From: Leifsonia sp. ZF2019
GTDB taxonomy: Bacteria > Actinomycetota > Actinomycetes > Actinomycetales > Microbacteriaceae
Direction of reading: 5' to 3'
Assembly: GCF_019924635.1 (NCBI RefSeq)
Contig: NZ_CP065037.1
Coordinates: 2,790,001 to 2,854,000 of the forward strand
Length of the DNA stretch: 64,000 nucleotides
Shown: positions 1-8,322 of the stretch, piece by piece
How the letters are laid out: each line of letters opens with the position of its first letter
Position numbering within the stretch: the stretch's first letter is position 1
Position numbers and translations under genes: made by a program
Notes under the pieces: generated by a model
What the model saw: only the letters and a program-made list of their open reading frames with translations
What the model was told of the DNA's origin: nothing
Databases searched by the model: none

Positions 1-100
1 CCGGATCGAGGCGGGCCGTCGCCGCCGAGAGCGACGGCCAGAACACGTCGGGCGTCGTCCAGGTGCGCTGGGCGGGGGTGGGAGGGGTGGTCAGATCCAT
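1..100 (-). CDS. N-terminal fragment of an unidentified protein, cut by the window edge
   Basis: The reading frame starts with ATG at 100 and runs off the window after about 33 residues (starts MDLTTPPTPAQRTWTTPDVF). Its start overlaps the stop of the upstream MFS gene as TGATG, so the two are probably translationally coupled. The pattern W-P-S-L-S-A-A-T-A-R-L-D resembles the start of actinobacterial amino-acid deaminase/aldolase (alanine-racemase-like fold) proteins, but the fragment is too short to be sure. Confidence 0.45.
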   Translation of the reverse strand, partial: MDLTTPPTPAQRTWTTPDVFWPSLSAATARLDP

Positions 101-1356
101 CAGCGCACGGCTTTCACTCGGGCGACCGCGAGAGCACCCGCGAACGCGAACAATCCGGAGAGGATGAAGAGGCCCATGAACCCGCCGAGCGCGGCGACGA
201 TGCCGGCGCCCAGCAGCGGTGCCATCGCCTGCGGCACGGCCGTGGCGATGTTCATGATGCCGAGGTCCTTGCCGCGGCTCTCCGGGTCGGGGAGCACCTG
301 GGTGGCGAGGGCCTGGTCGACGGAGAGGAAGCAGCCGTAGCCGAGACCGAGGAGCCCGGCGGCGACCATGGCCGCCGACAGCTCGGGGACGAAGGCGAGC
401 AGCAGGGCCGCGACGCCCTGGATGGCCGACGACAGGAAGACGAAGGCCTTGCGCCGGCCGAGCCTGTCCGAGAGCCGCCCGAACACCAGGGAGGCGACGA
501 TCACGAAGACCATGTAGATGAGGATCAGGATCAGCAGGTCGTCGTCTGCGTCCGGATCCTTCAGCCCGAACTCCAGGAAGTAGAGCAGGAGCGACGTGCC
601 GAACGCGTTGCCGAAGTTGACCAGGATGCGGCTCAGCAGTGTCCAGCCGAAGTCGGGATGCTCGCGCGGGCTGATCCAGAGTCCCTCGATGACGCCGCGC
701 GCCGTCATCGGCTGGCGCAGCTCCGTGGGCAGCACGGCGTCCGGCAGGAAGAGGAAGGGCAGCACCAGCAGCAGGAGCAGCACGGCCATCGCCGCGTAGC
801 CGACGACGGCGCCGACGAAGACGTACGTGACGAGCGAGACGCCCAGGATGATGCCGATGGCCTGCGGGGCGCTGATCCACCCCGACACGTATCCGCGCTG
901 CGCAACGGGCACCTGGTCGCTGATCGTGGCGGTGAGCGCCGCGGTCAGCACGCAGAAACCCGTGAGGGCGAGCGACCAGAACACGCCGATGCCCACGATG
1001 GTCGTCTGCAGGCCGAGCAGCAGCAGCGCCGCGGCGAACAGCAGGGCGCCGCCCGCGATCCAGGGGCGGCGGCGGCCGAAGCGGCTGGTGGTGCGATCGG
1101 AGAGCGCGCCGGTCAGCGGGTACGCGATGATCGCACAGACGCCCGAGATGCCGGAGATCACGCCGAAGACGACGACGTTGTCGACCCAGTAGGTGGTGTT
1201 CAGCTGATTCTGCACCTGATCGGGCAGGAGCTTCTGGATGGGGGCGAGCTGCGCCATCCACACGCCCAGCCAGGCGATGGCGAAGAACGCGATCCACCGC
1301 CCGGGGACGCGGCGGGCGGGTTCGGCGAACACCGCCGGGGTGGAGGTCTCGGTCAT
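100..1356 (-). CDS. MFS transporter
   Basis: A 418-residue polytopic membrane protein with about 12 hydrophobic helices. The loop between helices 2 and 3 has the MFS signature form (GALSDRTTSRFGRRRPW, about residues 70-90), and a similar GRLSDRLGRRK loop lies in the second half. The substrate cannot be read from the sequence; members with an SRFGRRRPW loop are often sugar or glycoside symporters. The ATG at 1356 overlaps the tetR stop as ATGA, so it is translated from the tetR transcript and probably controlled by that regulator. A longer in-frame extension upstream is only the antisense frame of tetR. Confidence 0.85.
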   Translation of the reverse strand: MTETSTPAVFAEPARRVPGRWIAFFAIAWLGVWMAQLAPIQKLLPDQVQNQLNTTYWVDNVVVFGVISGISGVCAIIAYPLTGALSDRTTSRFGRRRPWIAGGALLFAAALLLLGLQTTIVGIGVFWSLALTGFCVLTAALTATISDQVPVAQRGYVSGWISAPQAIGIILGVSLVTYVFVGAVVGYAAMAVLLLLLVLPFLFLPDAVLPTELRQPMTARGVIEGLWISPREHPDFGWTLLSRILVNFGNAFGTSLLLYFLEFGLKDPDADDDLLILILIYMVFVIVASLVFGRLSDRLGRRKAFVFLSSAIQGVAALLLAFVPELSAAMVAAGLLGLGYGCFLSVDQALATQVLPDPESRGKDLGIMNIATAVPQAMAPLLGAGIVAALGGFMGLFILSGLFAFAGALAVARVKAVR

Positions 1357-2054
1357 CGGGCACCTGCGTTCGGGAGGAGGGACGGGGAGGGTGACGCGGG
1401 TGGTGCGGTCGGTGCGAGTGGTGCGGTCGGTGCGAGTGGTGCGGTCGGTGCGAGTGGTGCGGTCGCCGCGAGCCCGGCGAGGGCGTCGGCGGCGAAGTCC
1501 ATGGCGGCGGTGGCCGCCGCGTCGTCGCGGGTCGCGAGCCAGGCGACGGTCATCCCATCGGTGAGCGTGACGAGCAGACGGGCGATCTGGGGCAGCGGGA
1601 GGCGCCAGCTGCTCCCGGTGAGCCGGGCCGCGTCGGCGGCCGCGTGCTCCGCGACCTCGTAGTAGCGCTCGTACTGTCGGCGGGCCAGCGGCTCGAACCC
1701 CGGCTCGCGCAGCGCCCACTGGGTCAGCTCGAACATGGCCTTCTCGCGGTCCGGGTCGGCGCGCACGCCGTCGAGGTAGTGCTGCAGCCCGCTCCGGATC
1801 GCGGCGCGGAGGTCGCCGGGCGGCGGGTCGAAGGCCGGGGCCAGATCCGACTGCTCCCCCGCGACGGCCAGCTCGACCAGTTCGGCCATGAGCTCGTCCC
1901 GTGAGGAGAACACATAGTGGAAGCTGGCGAGCGGCATGCCGGCCTCGGCGACGATCCGCCGCGTGGTCGCAGCGGCGACGCCGTCCCGAGCCACCACGCG
2001 GAGGGCAGCGTGGAGGAGGGCGGTGCGACGAGCGGCGGGCGGGATGCGCGTCAT
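1353..2054 (-). CDS. TetR family transcriptional regulator
   Basis: A 233-residue protein whose N-terminus fits a TetR helix-turn-helix (about residues 10-55: TRRIVAEAGMPLASFHYVFS, with the typical S-x-x-Y/F-x-Y-F end of the recognition helix). The rest is a variable helical ligand domain. The C-terminal 25 residues are low-complexity, made of LAPTAP repeats encoded by a small tandem repeat. It is first in an operon with an MFS transporter (ATGA overlap) and a further enzyme, so it is probably the local repressor of that exporter or importer. The effector is unknown. Confidence 0.85.
   Translation of the reverse strand: MTRIPPAARRTALLHAALRVVARDGVAAATTRRIVAEAGMPLASFHYVFSSRDELMAELVELAVAGEQSDLAPAFDPPPGDLRAAIRSGLQHYLDGVRADPDREKAMFELTQWALREPGFEPLARRQYERYYEVAEHAAADAARLTGSSWRLPLPQIARLLVTLTDGMTVAWLATRDDAAATAAMDFAADALAGLAATAPLAPTAPLAPTAPLAPTAPPASPSPSLLPNAGAR
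1402..1465. repeat. 18-bp tandem repeat in the 3' end of tetR
   Basis: Three full copies and one partial copy of GGTGCGGTCGGTGCGAGT, each encoding LAPTAP on the minus strand. The unit length is a multiple of three, so changes in copy number would stay in frame. Confidence 0.85.
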
Positions 2055-2169
2055 CGGAGTCTCCTCGGGATGTCTCGCGCGCCGGTGCGCGAGAAAGTGG
2101 GACGGTTGACCCAGATGTCAGTATGCCCCAAATCCGGCCCGGTGGTTTGACACGCATCACGTCTGGCCC

Positions 2170-4416
2170 GTGGAATGGGGTGGAATGCGGGTGCACTTCT
2201 CAGACGTTTCTCCTCCAGTCCGGTCGCGGGGGGCGACCGGGCCGCGTCGTCGTGCCCTCGCCTCCGCCGCCGCCTCCGCGCTCCTCCTCGTGACCGCCGG
2301 GCTGCTCGGGCTGGCCCCTCCCGCGGCCGCCGCGCCCGACGCCCCGCCCTCGCCCGGCCAGCCGTCGGCCACCGTCCCCTCCTCCGGCACCCCGACCCCC
2401 ACCCCGCAGCCCCTGTCGCTCGACGATCCGGGCGACGGCCTCGTGACCCGCTTCCCCCTGACCGTCCGCGGCGGAGGAGAGCCCGGCGACACGGTCGCCG
2501 TCTCGGCCGGAGCCTCCGCCACTGCGGCGAACCGATGCGAGGCGACCATCGACTCGTCCGGCCGCTTCTCGTGCGATCTCCGCGCCCTCCCGGACGGCCC
2601 GAACGTCACGATCCGCGCCGAGTCCGCCGCCACCGGGCAGACGGTCACCACTCAGGTCGCCGTACTCTCGCCGCCCGTGATCGTCGCCGACGGCGCTGCG
2701 ACCGGCGGCGGCGTGCACGGCACCGCCTATCCCGGCGCCCGCGTCACGGTCACCGCCGACTCGGGAGCGACCTGCCAGTTCCCCGCCGACTCCTCCGGTG
2801 CGTGGGGATGCGTGCTCACCGGCTCGCTGCCGGACGGCAGGCACACGGTGACCGCCACCCAGCTGGCGCCGTTCTCCAGCACGCGGAGCGCCGCCAGCGC
2901 CCCCGTCTCCATCCTCGTCGACACCGCTGCCCCCGCCGCCCCGACCATCACGGCACCGGCCCCGGGCGCCACGGTGAACACCGGTGACGCGATGACCTTC
3001 GCCGGCGGTGGCGAGGAGGGCGGATCGATCACGGTCTACGCCAACACCTCGGCGGGCGCGACCGTCGCCTGCACGGCGCAGGTCGCCGGCGGTGCCTGGT
3101 CGTGCTCCGGCACGCTGCCGGAGGGCGGATACCTGGTCACGGCGCTGCAGCGCGACGCCGCCGGAAACATCAGCCCGGGCAGCAACACCGTCGCCGTGAC
3201 CGTCGCGCGCGCGGGCGCACCGGCCGCCCCTCCAGCGACCCGCACACCGAAGCCGACTCCGACCCCGACCCCCACCCCGACACCGACGACGCCTCCGGGA
3301 ACCGCGCTGCCCGCGCCGCCAGCCGGCGGAGAGCACCCCGGGACGAAGGGCTGGATCGACACCCCGTTCAGCACGGCCTCCGCACCCGTCGTGTCGGTCG
3401 AGGCCTTCCCGGGCTGGCTGCGCTCCGCACTGCTCGCCCTCGCCGCCGTCGTGCTGCTCGTGCTCCCCGCACGGCTGCTGGCCGGCACGATCGCGCGCGG
3501 TCGCGCGGCCCGCGAGGCGGGCGGGGAGCCGCCGCGGCGCCGCTCCTCGATCTTCGGCCGCAACCGTGCCCGCGGGGAGCTCGGGGAGGCCGACGCGCTC
3601 CTCGGCCGGCGGGCGGAGGAAGGCTCCGGACGCGCCTCCGCGTGGGGCGCGCCTGCGACCCGCGGCGACGCCCCCGGCACCAGCGCGGCCGCCCAGCCTG
3701 TCTGGCTCGCACCCGTGACCGGCGTCCTCGCCGCGGCGCTGGTGACGCTGTCCACCTCGGTGAAGGACCCCGGCGCGTACGCGCGCCTCGTGGTCGCCGT
3801 CGCCCTGGCGATCGTGCTGGTCAACGCCGTCTGGGTGCTCGCCGCACGTGCCATGGCGCGCCGGCTCCGCCGGCCGCTCCCGACCGTCGCTGTGCGGCCC
3901 GCGCTGCTGGTTCTCGTGGCGGTCGCGGCGATCGGCTCCCGTCTGTTCGGACTCGCCCCGGCCCTCCTCTTCGGGCTGGTGCTCGGCGTCGTCATCGCCC
4001 CGGAGGTGGGGCGCGTCGCGCGCGGCAGCATCGCGGCCGTTCAGGTCTCGGCGACCGCCGCACTCGGAGTGCTGGCCTGGCTCCTGACCGGCGTGCTGCC
4101 GGCGCCCTCCGGCGCGATCTCCGCCTTCGTGCTCGAGTGCGCGAACGCCCTCGCCATGGTGGGCCTCGGCTCGAGCGCGATCGCGCTGCTGCCTCTCGGC
4201 GGTCTGGCCGGCCGCGCGGTCTTCCAGTGGAGCCGGCTGATGTGGACAGGCCTCAGCCTCGTCGTGTTCACGCTCCTTTTCGCCCTCCTCCTGCCCGTCG
4301 CCTCGCTCGTCGAGAACGGGACGGGCATGATCGCCGCGACCGTGGTCGCGCTGGTGTTCGCCGTGCTCAGCGTCTCGGCGTGGCTCTGGGAGCGGTACGT
4401 GGAGCCGGCGCGGTAG
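2170..4416 (+). CDS. Ig-like domain, multi-pass membrane protein
   Basis: About 748 residues. A signal peptide (hydrophobic LLLVTAGLLGLAPPAAAA, about 35-55) precedes three Ig-like beta domains (about 70-340) rich in Gly/Thr/Ser with paired cysteines. A Pro-Thr linker (KPTPTPTPTPTPTPTTPP, about 355-375) follows, then one transmembrane helix (about 415-435), a charged cytoplasmic stretch (about 440-510) and about seven more helices to the end. The layout suggests an exported adhesive or sensory ectodomain on a membrane anchor. No enzyme motif is seen. The start may instead be the ATG at 2185. It is divergent from tetR. Confidence 0.7.
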   Translation: MEWGGMRVHFSDVSPPVRSRGATGPRRRALASAAASALLLVTAGLLGLAPPAAAAPDAPPSPGQPSATVPSSGTPTPTPQPLSLDDPGDGLVTRFPLTVRGGGEPGDTVAVSAGASATAANRCEATIDSSGRFSCDLRALPDGPNVTIRAESAATGQTVTTQVAVLSPPVIVADGAATGGGVHGTAYPGARVTVTADSGATCQFPADSSGAWGCVLTGSLPDGRHTVTATQLAPFSSTRSAASAPVSILVDTAAPAAPTITAPAPGATVNTGDAMTFAGGGEEGGSITVYANTSAGATVACTAQVAGGAWSCSGTLPEGGYLVTALQRDAAGNISPGSNTVAVTVARAGAPAAPPATRTPKPTPTPTPTPTPTTPPGTALPAPPAGGEHPGTKGWIDTPFSTASAPVVSVEAFPGWLRSALLALAAVVLLVLPARLLAGTIARGRAAREAGGEPPRRRSSIFGRNRARGELGEADALLGRRAEEGSGRASAWGAPATRGDAPGTSAAAQPVWLAPVTGVLAAALVTLSTSVKDPGAYARLVVAVALAIVLVNAVWVLAARAMARRLRRPLPTVAVRPALLVLVAVAAIGSRLFGLAPALLFGLVLGVVIAPEVGRVARGSIAAVQVSATAALGVLAWLLTGVLPAPSGAISAFVLECANALAMVGLGSSAIALLPLGGLAGRAVFQWSRLMWTGLSLVVFTLLFALLLPVASLVENGTGMIAATVVALVFAVLSVSAWLWERYVEPAR

Positions 4417-4434
4417 GAACGCGCCGGGGAGACG

Positions 4435-4806
4435 TCAGACGGCCTCCACGTAGAACCAGTCCCGCCCCTCTTTCACGAACCGGGAGGTCTCGTGCAGTTC
4501 GCCGCGTTCGGCGCCCTTGTAGTAGGCGCGGAACGCGACGACGCCCTCGGTGTCGAAGGGACCTCCGTGCTCGGTGCGCTCGATGTCCAGACGGTACCAG
4601 CGGAGACCGTCGTCGAGATCGAGCTGCGCGGGGCGCGTGGACGCATGCCAACTGCGGAGCAGGTAGGCGCCGTCGCCCCGCGCGAAGGCGCTGAAGCGCG
4701 ACCGCATCAGCCGCTCGGCCGTCGGAGCGGGTTCCCCGCGGTGCAACGGCCCGCAGCACTCGGAGTAGGTCCGGCCGCTCAGGCACGGGCATCGGTCGGG
4801 GGTCAC
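4435..4806 (-). CDS. YchJ family protein (UPF0225, SEC-C zinc motif)
   Basis: A 123-residue protein beginning with the SEC-C-type zinc ligand pattern CPCLSGRTYSECCGPLHRGE, followed by the YchJ core with MRSRFSAFARGD and the closing ...GRDWFYVEAV strand. Length and order match single-domain YchJ proteins. The start is GTG at 4806. The family is widespread but its role is not established; the fold is NTF2-like. It is convergent with the Ig-like gene, 18 nt away. Confidence 0.85.
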   Translation of the reverse strand: MTPDRCPCLSGRTYSECCGPLHRGEPAPTAERLMRSRFSAFARGDGAYLLRSWHASTRPAQLDLDDGLRWYRLDIERTEHGGPFDTEGVVAFRAYYKGAERGELHETSRFVKEGRDWFYVEAV

Positions 4807-4874
4807 CCGTCGAGCCTACCGTCGGGCGGTGCACCCCCACGGGGCCCGGAGACGACGGTCCCCGAGACAGAGAA

Positions 4875-4917
4875 CCCGGCCGAGGCGGGTATCGGGGGAT
4901 CGCAAGCCTCGGCCGGG
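4875..4917. terminator. 12-bp perfect hairpin between two minus-strand genes
   Basis: CCCGGCCGAGGC (4875-4886) pairs exactly with 4906-4917 around a 19-nt loop. It lies downstream of the VOC gene (transcribed leftwards) and upstream of the YchJ gene. No T-tract follows on either side, so the terminator role is inferred. The rest of the 242-nt gap 4807-5048 shows nothing else. Confidence 0.5.
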
Positions 4918-5048
4918 GGAGGACACCTCACCAGAAAGGGTGCCGGAGACCAGTGTGCAACGCCCGGGTGTGCGTCAGCTATGGAGGCCCTGAGGGACTT
5001 CTCACAACGCTCGACGGCCGCCCGCGCGTGTCGTAGCGGGCGCCCGCA

Positions 5049-5420
5049 TCACTCGGGCTCGCGCGCGGCCGGGCCGGCGGCGACGACGCAGAACCGGTTG
5101 CCGTCGGGGTCGGCGAGGACCACGTAGTCCGCGCCGTCCTCGTAGTCCCACTCCACCTCGGATGCCCCGAGCGACAGCAGCCGCGCGACTTCCGCCTCCT
5201 GGTCGTCGGCATAGAGGTCGAGGTGGTGGTGCGGCGACCGGTTCGTCTCCGACCCGACCTCCTTGAGCGCGAGCCGGGGGCCTCGCCCGGATGCCGGCGC
5301 GAGCAGTGCCCAATCCGCGTCGGGCTCATACACGGGCTCATACCCGAGCACCGCCGACCAGAATGCGATCCCGCGCTGCACGTCCCGCACACCCCACACC
5401 ACCGAGCCGATCCGGATCAT
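5049..5420 (-). CDS. VOC (glyoxalase/bleomycin-resistance fold) protein
   Basis: A 123-residue single VOC module: starts MIRIGSVVWGVRDVQRGIAF, has a central HHHLDLYADD strand with candidate metal ligands, and ends with the typical VVLADPDGNRFCVV strand. Length fits half of a domain-swapped dimer. The substrate is not predictable. It is monocistronic and divergent from the small membrane peptide gene at 5483. Confidence 0.8.
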   Translation of the reverse strand: MIRIGSVVWGVRDVQRGIAFWSAVLGYEPVYEPDADWALLAPASGRGPRLALKEVGSETNRSPHHHLDLYADDQEAEVARLLSLGASEVEWDYEDGADYVVLADPDGNRFCVVAAGPAAREPE

Positions 5421-5482
5421 GGGTCCACCCTCCCCCGCCGACGTGCCGCAGGCAAGCCCCGCGACGGTGTACCGTTGACGTC

Positions 5483-5590
5483 ATGGCAGGCGTTCTCATC
5501 GGAATCATCTCGCTCGTGGTCGCGGTCGGCGGGGTCACCGCTCTCATGGCGATGGTGCAGATGGCCAAGTCGCCCTACCGGGGCAAGTAG
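5483..5590 (+). CDS. Small single-pass membrane peptide
   Basis: A 35-residue ORF (starts MAGVLIGIISLVVAVGGVTA, ends SPYRGK) with one transmembrane helix and a basic tail. It sits in the short gap between the VOC gene and the tRNA. Composition and position suggest a real small membrane protein; the function is unknown. Confidence 0.55.
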   Translation: MAGVLIGIISLVVAVGGVTALMAMVQMAKSPYRGK

Positions 5591-5647
5591 CCCGACCCCC
5601 TCCCGTAGCCTCTCCGCGTCCGCGTCGCTCGCTACGATGGTCGCCGG

Positions 5648-5721
5648 GCCCCCATAGCCCAATCGGCAGAGGCAGGCGACTTAAAATCGCTTCAGTGTGG
5701 GTTCGAGTCCCACTGGGGGCA
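5648..5721 (+). tRNA. tRNA with anticodon UAA (Leu), prophage integration site
   Basis: Acceptor stem GCCCCCA (5648-5654) pairs with TGGGGGC (5714-5720). The anticodon arm GGCGA-CTTAAAA-TCGCT gives anticodon UAA. The T arm is GTGGG-TTCGAGT-CCCAC. The discriminator is A5721 and CCA is not encoded. The variable region is short, unlike the long variable arm usual for tRNA-Leu, so the amino-acid identity rests on the anticodon. Its 3' part from 5699 is the left attachment core, so the gene is restored by sequence the phage brings in. Confidence 0.9.
5699..5719 (+). other. attL core (tRNA 3' end)
   Basis: The 21 bases from the T arm to the acceptor stem are repeated exactly at 52447-52467, and 20 of them again at 54471-54490. 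Beyond 5720 the sequence departs from the two other copies, which both continue TACTCGCC. Confidence 0.85.
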
Positions 5722-5793
5722 CAAATCTGATGGGCCTGCATCCCTTGTAAACACTGGGAAGTAGCCTCTCGGCATTTGCTCTCCCACACCGTA

Positions 5794-5856
5794 TGCCACA
5801 CGCGCATGCCACAGAATGTCGGTGATCCGAGCCACAATTGAAGTGTCAATGTGGCA
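5794..5856. promoter_or_regulatory. Candidate integrase arm-binding sites, left arm
   Basis: TGCCACA occurs at 5794-5800 and 5807-5813 (13 bp apart) and its complement TGTGGCA at 5850-5856. The same heptamer forms the palindrome at 52345-52365 on the other side of att. Position and repetition fit arm-type sites of a tyrosine integrase; this is inference. Confidence 0.5.
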
Positions 5857-5884
5857 GAACTACCGACTCGAACGGACGCGTGGC

Positions 5885-7108
5885 ATGGCTAAATCGACTC
5901 CCTACTCTGCGAGCATCCGGCTCCGCCCGCGCTCCGACGGGTCCGTCGCGCACGACGTCCGCTATCGGCTCGACGGCAAGTCGCGCACCATGTCATTCGA
6001 CGACAGCGCTTCCGCTTCCCGATGGGCCAAGATCCTCCGCCAGGTCGGTCCCGTCGAGGCGGTCAAGCTCCTGAAGAAAGACATTGACGACGACTCCCCC
6101 ACCGTGGACGAGTACGCCGAGCGCTACATCACCACAAAGGCCGGCACCGAAGGTCTCACTCGAGACCACTACCGGATGTACATGCGGATCTCGATCAGCC
6201 CAGCGATGGGCGCCCTCCCCCTCGAAGCCGTGACACCGCAGCTGATCGCTGAGTGGATCGAGGCACAGATCAAGGAGGGTAAGTCAGCCAAGACCATTGC
6301 GAACCGACACGGCTTCCTGTCCGCCATGTTCCAGCACGCAGTGGACGTCTCAGAGATCCTTCGCAAGAACCCGTGTTCACACACCAGTCTTCCGAGCTCC
6401 GAGCGGGAGGAGATGGTGTTCCTGTCCGCGGATGAGTTCGCCCATCTTCTGTCGTTCGTCCCGCCAAAGTGGCAGCCGTTGGTCTTTCTCCTTGCTTCGA
6501 CTGGCCTCCGATGGGGTGAGGTCACGGCACTCAAGCCAGGGGACTTCGACACGGCTCACAACACCGTGACGGTTTCGCGGGCGTGGAAGAAGTCCAAGGA
6601 TCAAGGTTGGTACGTTGGCGCACCGAAGACGAAGAAGTCACGTCGAACGATCAAGGTTCCTGAGGACGCAATGGCCGCCGTGAAGCCCCTGATTGATCGG
6701 GCCGACGAGTGGGTGTTCACGAATTCGAAAGGCCTTCCAGTGCGTCACCAGACGTTCTGGGAGGTGGTTTGGGTGCCAGCGGTTCGGCTCGCCAACGGCA
6801 AGCCCGCGTATGCGAAGGCTTACCGAAGCGATCGGCCCTGGTCGGCTGCACCATCAAGCGTGTGGAATCGTGAGCCGTCGCAGACACCCATTCGTAAAGA
6901 GCCCCGCATCCACGACCTGCGGCACTCACACGCGTCTTGGCTGATCAACGCTGGCGTTCCACTTACGGCCATCCAGCGCCGTTTGGGGCACGAGTCAGTG
7001 AAGACCACGTCAGACACCTACGGTCACCTCTCCCCCGACATGTTGCAGCACGCCGCCGATGTTGCTGGCGAGGTTCTCGCGGGCGCCATGCCGCAGATTG
7101 TCGCTTAG
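5885..7108 (+). CDS. Tyrosine recombinase integrase
   Basis: A 407-residue phage integrase. Residues 1-65 form an arm-binding-type N-terminus, about 73-170 the SAM-like core-binding domain, and 175-407 the catalytic domain. Catalytic residues visible are R209 (STGLRWGEV), a lysine near 250, H343 and R346 (RIHDLRHSHASWL), H369 (RRLGHES) and the nucleophile Y379 (SDTYGHL). It catalyses attP x attB recombination at the adjacent tRNA. ATG at 5885 is chosen because the protein then starts MAKSTPYSASIRL; an in-frame extension to 5816 would cross the putative arm sites. It ends convergently, overlapping DUF3263 by 4 nt. Confidence 0.95.
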   Translation: MAKSTPYSASIRLRPRSDGSVAHDVRYRLDGKSRTMSFDDSASASRWAKILRQVGPVEAVKLLKKDIDDDSPTVDEYAERYITTKAGTEGLTRDHYRMYMRISISPAMGALPLEAVTPQLIAEWIEAQIKEGKSAKTIANRHGFLSAMFQHAVDVSEILRKNPCSHTSLPSSEREEMVFLSADEFAHLLSFVPPKWQPLVFLLASTGLRWGEVTALKPGDFDTAHNTVTVSRAWKKSKDQGWYVGAPKTKKSRRTIKVPEDAMAAVKPLIDRADEWVFTNSKGLPVRHQTFWEVVWVPAVRLANGKPAYAKAYRSDRPWSAAPSSVWNREPSQTPIRKEPRIHDLRHSHASWLINAGVPLTAIQRRLGHESVKTTSDTYGHLSPDMLQHAADVAGEVLAGAMPQIVA

Positions 7109-7335
7109 GACGCTTGAGTTCGCTTCCCTGCTCGCTCTACTGCGAGTCTTCTGAGCCGGTGTACGAGCATGGGGTGCTCGGCTTCGGCGTCTTGCCCGCG
7201 GATCAGGTGATGCAACTGGGAGTAGTACCGGGTGGCAGAGAACCCGAACGTGTGTCGGATCTGTTCTTCCTTGGCCGGGTTGTCGGGGTGGGTGTCCTCG
7301 AAGTCGAGGATGAGATGTTCACGAGGGGTCAGCAT
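7105..7335 (-). CDS. DUF3263 family protein
   Basis: A 76-residue protein with the DUF3263 pattern: LTPREHLILDFEDTH at the start, FGFSATRYYSQLHHLI in the centre (a probable helix-turn-helix) and HPMLVHRLRRLAVERAGKR at the end. The family is small and mainly actinobacterial or actinophage; a DNA-binding role is suspected but not shown. ATG 7335 starts exactly at the domain; GTG at 7350 or 7365 are alternatives. It is convergent with the integrase. Confidence 0.7.
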   Translation of the reverse strand: MLTPREHLILDFEDTHPDNPAKEEQIRHTFGFSATRYYSQLHHLIRGQDAEAEHPMLVHRLRRLAVERAGKRTQAS

Positions 7336-7411
7336 GAGAGGGAGTCTCACAGGAGCTACCGACACGCCGTCCGGGAGTCAGGGGTGCGCGTGCTGAAGCA
7401 CACTTGTGGTC

Positions 7412-7552
7412 ATGAAGATCGCGCACTGCCCCAACGATGGGCACATCCTGAGACGACGCAAACCCGACTACCCGGTGACCGGCCAACTGTGGGAGTGGTA
7501 CTGCCCCATCTGCCCGTACATCCGGCCCTACGAGCACGGTGACGACATGTGA
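7412..7552 (+). CDS. Small zinc-ribbon-like peptide
   Basis: A 46-residue ORF (starts MKIAHCPNDGHILRRRKPDY, ends EHGDDM) with C6, C31 and C34 in a CP-x-x-G ... CPIC arrangement typical of mini zinc ribbons. No good Shine-Dalgarno is visible, so expression is uncertain. It occupies the gap between DUF3263 and the gene at 7583. Confidence 0.4.
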   Translation: MKIAHCPNDGHILRRRKPDYPVTGQLWEWYCPICPYIRPYEHGDDM

Positions 7553-7582
7553 CCGTCAGTCGTTCGTGCCTATCCTGTCCGG

Positions 7583-7948
7583 GTGCCCGACTGGTCCCCC
7601 ACCGCCTACGCTCGTCCCACCGAGTGGTTGTTGCGTGTATCGGAGTCTCAGCCGCCATATGCAGTGGTCAGACGGATGCTTCTGGGTGACCCGAACCGGC
7701 CTGATGAGTGGTTCCGGGTCGTCACCTATGCGCCGACGTCGGATGGTCGAGAGTTGGTCGGGTGGGTGCGCACCCTCGATGACGCCTGCCTGTTGGGGTG
7801 GGACTACAAGGTTGCGTTCGAGTCCTGGCGGCACGACCTCGCAGCACGACGGGTGGAAGCGAAGGACATGGTTCAGCCACCCGCCGGCGAGCTCGTGAAG
7901 TTCTGGCGGCAACACAGGACTTTATCCGATCGTCCTAAAGCGCCCTAA
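7583..7948 (+). CDS. Hypothetical phage protein
   Basis: A 121-residue soluble protein with GTG start (MPDWSPTAYARPTEWLLRVS) rich in Trp, Arg and Pro. No family is recognised. It is on the plus strand with the integrase, in a part of the prophage that may be expressed in the lysogen, and ends before a hairpin facing the late operon. Confidence 0.55.
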   Translation: MPDWSPTAYARPTEWLLRVSESQPPYAVVRRMLLGDPNRPDEWFRVVTYAPTSDGRELVGWVRTLDDACLLGWDYKVAFESWRHDLAARRVEAKDMVQPPAGELVKFWRQHRTLSDRPKAP

Positions 7949-7957
7949 ACCCAGAAA

Positions 7958-8005
7958 ATCACCCCCAGTCCAGACCGAAGCCTGAACCGGGGGGTGCTGG
8001 GTGAT
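7958..8005. terminator. Hairpin between convergent transcripts
   Basis: ATCACCC and AG (7958-7968, with a two-base bulge) pair with CTGGGTGAT (7997-8005); an inner CACCCCC/GGGGGGTG pairing is also possible. It separates the plus-strand gene at 7583 from the end of the late operon, so a bidirectional terminator is likely. Confidence 0.5.
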
Positions 8006-8055
8006 CGAACCCGAACCTCACGGTACGGGGTACAACATCGGGTAGACCAGAGCGG

Positions 8056-8322
8056 TCACGCTGTGAGGCGAATCCACCCACCACCACGAACCACGATCTC
8101 GGGACTGTCCGTGACGCGGACCTTCACATCGGTGTCTGTGGTGACGACGACAGCGCCTGTCGGGTCAGCATCCGGTCCAGCGAGGAGGATGCTACCGACA
8201 TTGCCGGTGACGTCGAGGGCATGCCACTCATCTCCGAGCTTTACCTCTACTGCTCCGTGATCACCTGGCAAGCCCGTGAATGTCCACTTGATGAACTCCC
8301 GGCCGCCTCTATCGAGATACAT
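8056..8322 (-). CDS. Hypothetical phage protein, last gene of the late operon
   Basis: An 88-residue beta-rich protein (starts MYLDRGGREFIKWTFTGLPG, ends GGGWIRLTA). No family is recognised. It overlaps the HNH gene by 14 nt and is followed by a hairpin. Possibly a small structural or surface protein. Confidence 0.5.
   Translation of the reverse strand: MYLDRGGREFIKWTFTGLPGDHGAVEVKLGDEWHALDVTGNVGSILLAGPDADPTGAVVVTTDTDVKVRVTDSPEIVVRGGGWIRLTA

Noticed and set aside
658..1662. 334-codon plus-strand ORF opposite MFS/tetR
   Set aside because: Shadow frame rich in Arg/Gly/Glu/Gln; both minus-strand genes have family signatures.
2147..2152. Perfect TTGACA as a promoter for the Ig-like gene
   Set aside because: No -10 element follows at 16-18 bp; the ATG itself lies there.
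3102..4694. 530-codon plus-strand ORF
   Set aside because: Alternate frame of the Ig-like membrane protein; Arg/Pro-rich without domain features.
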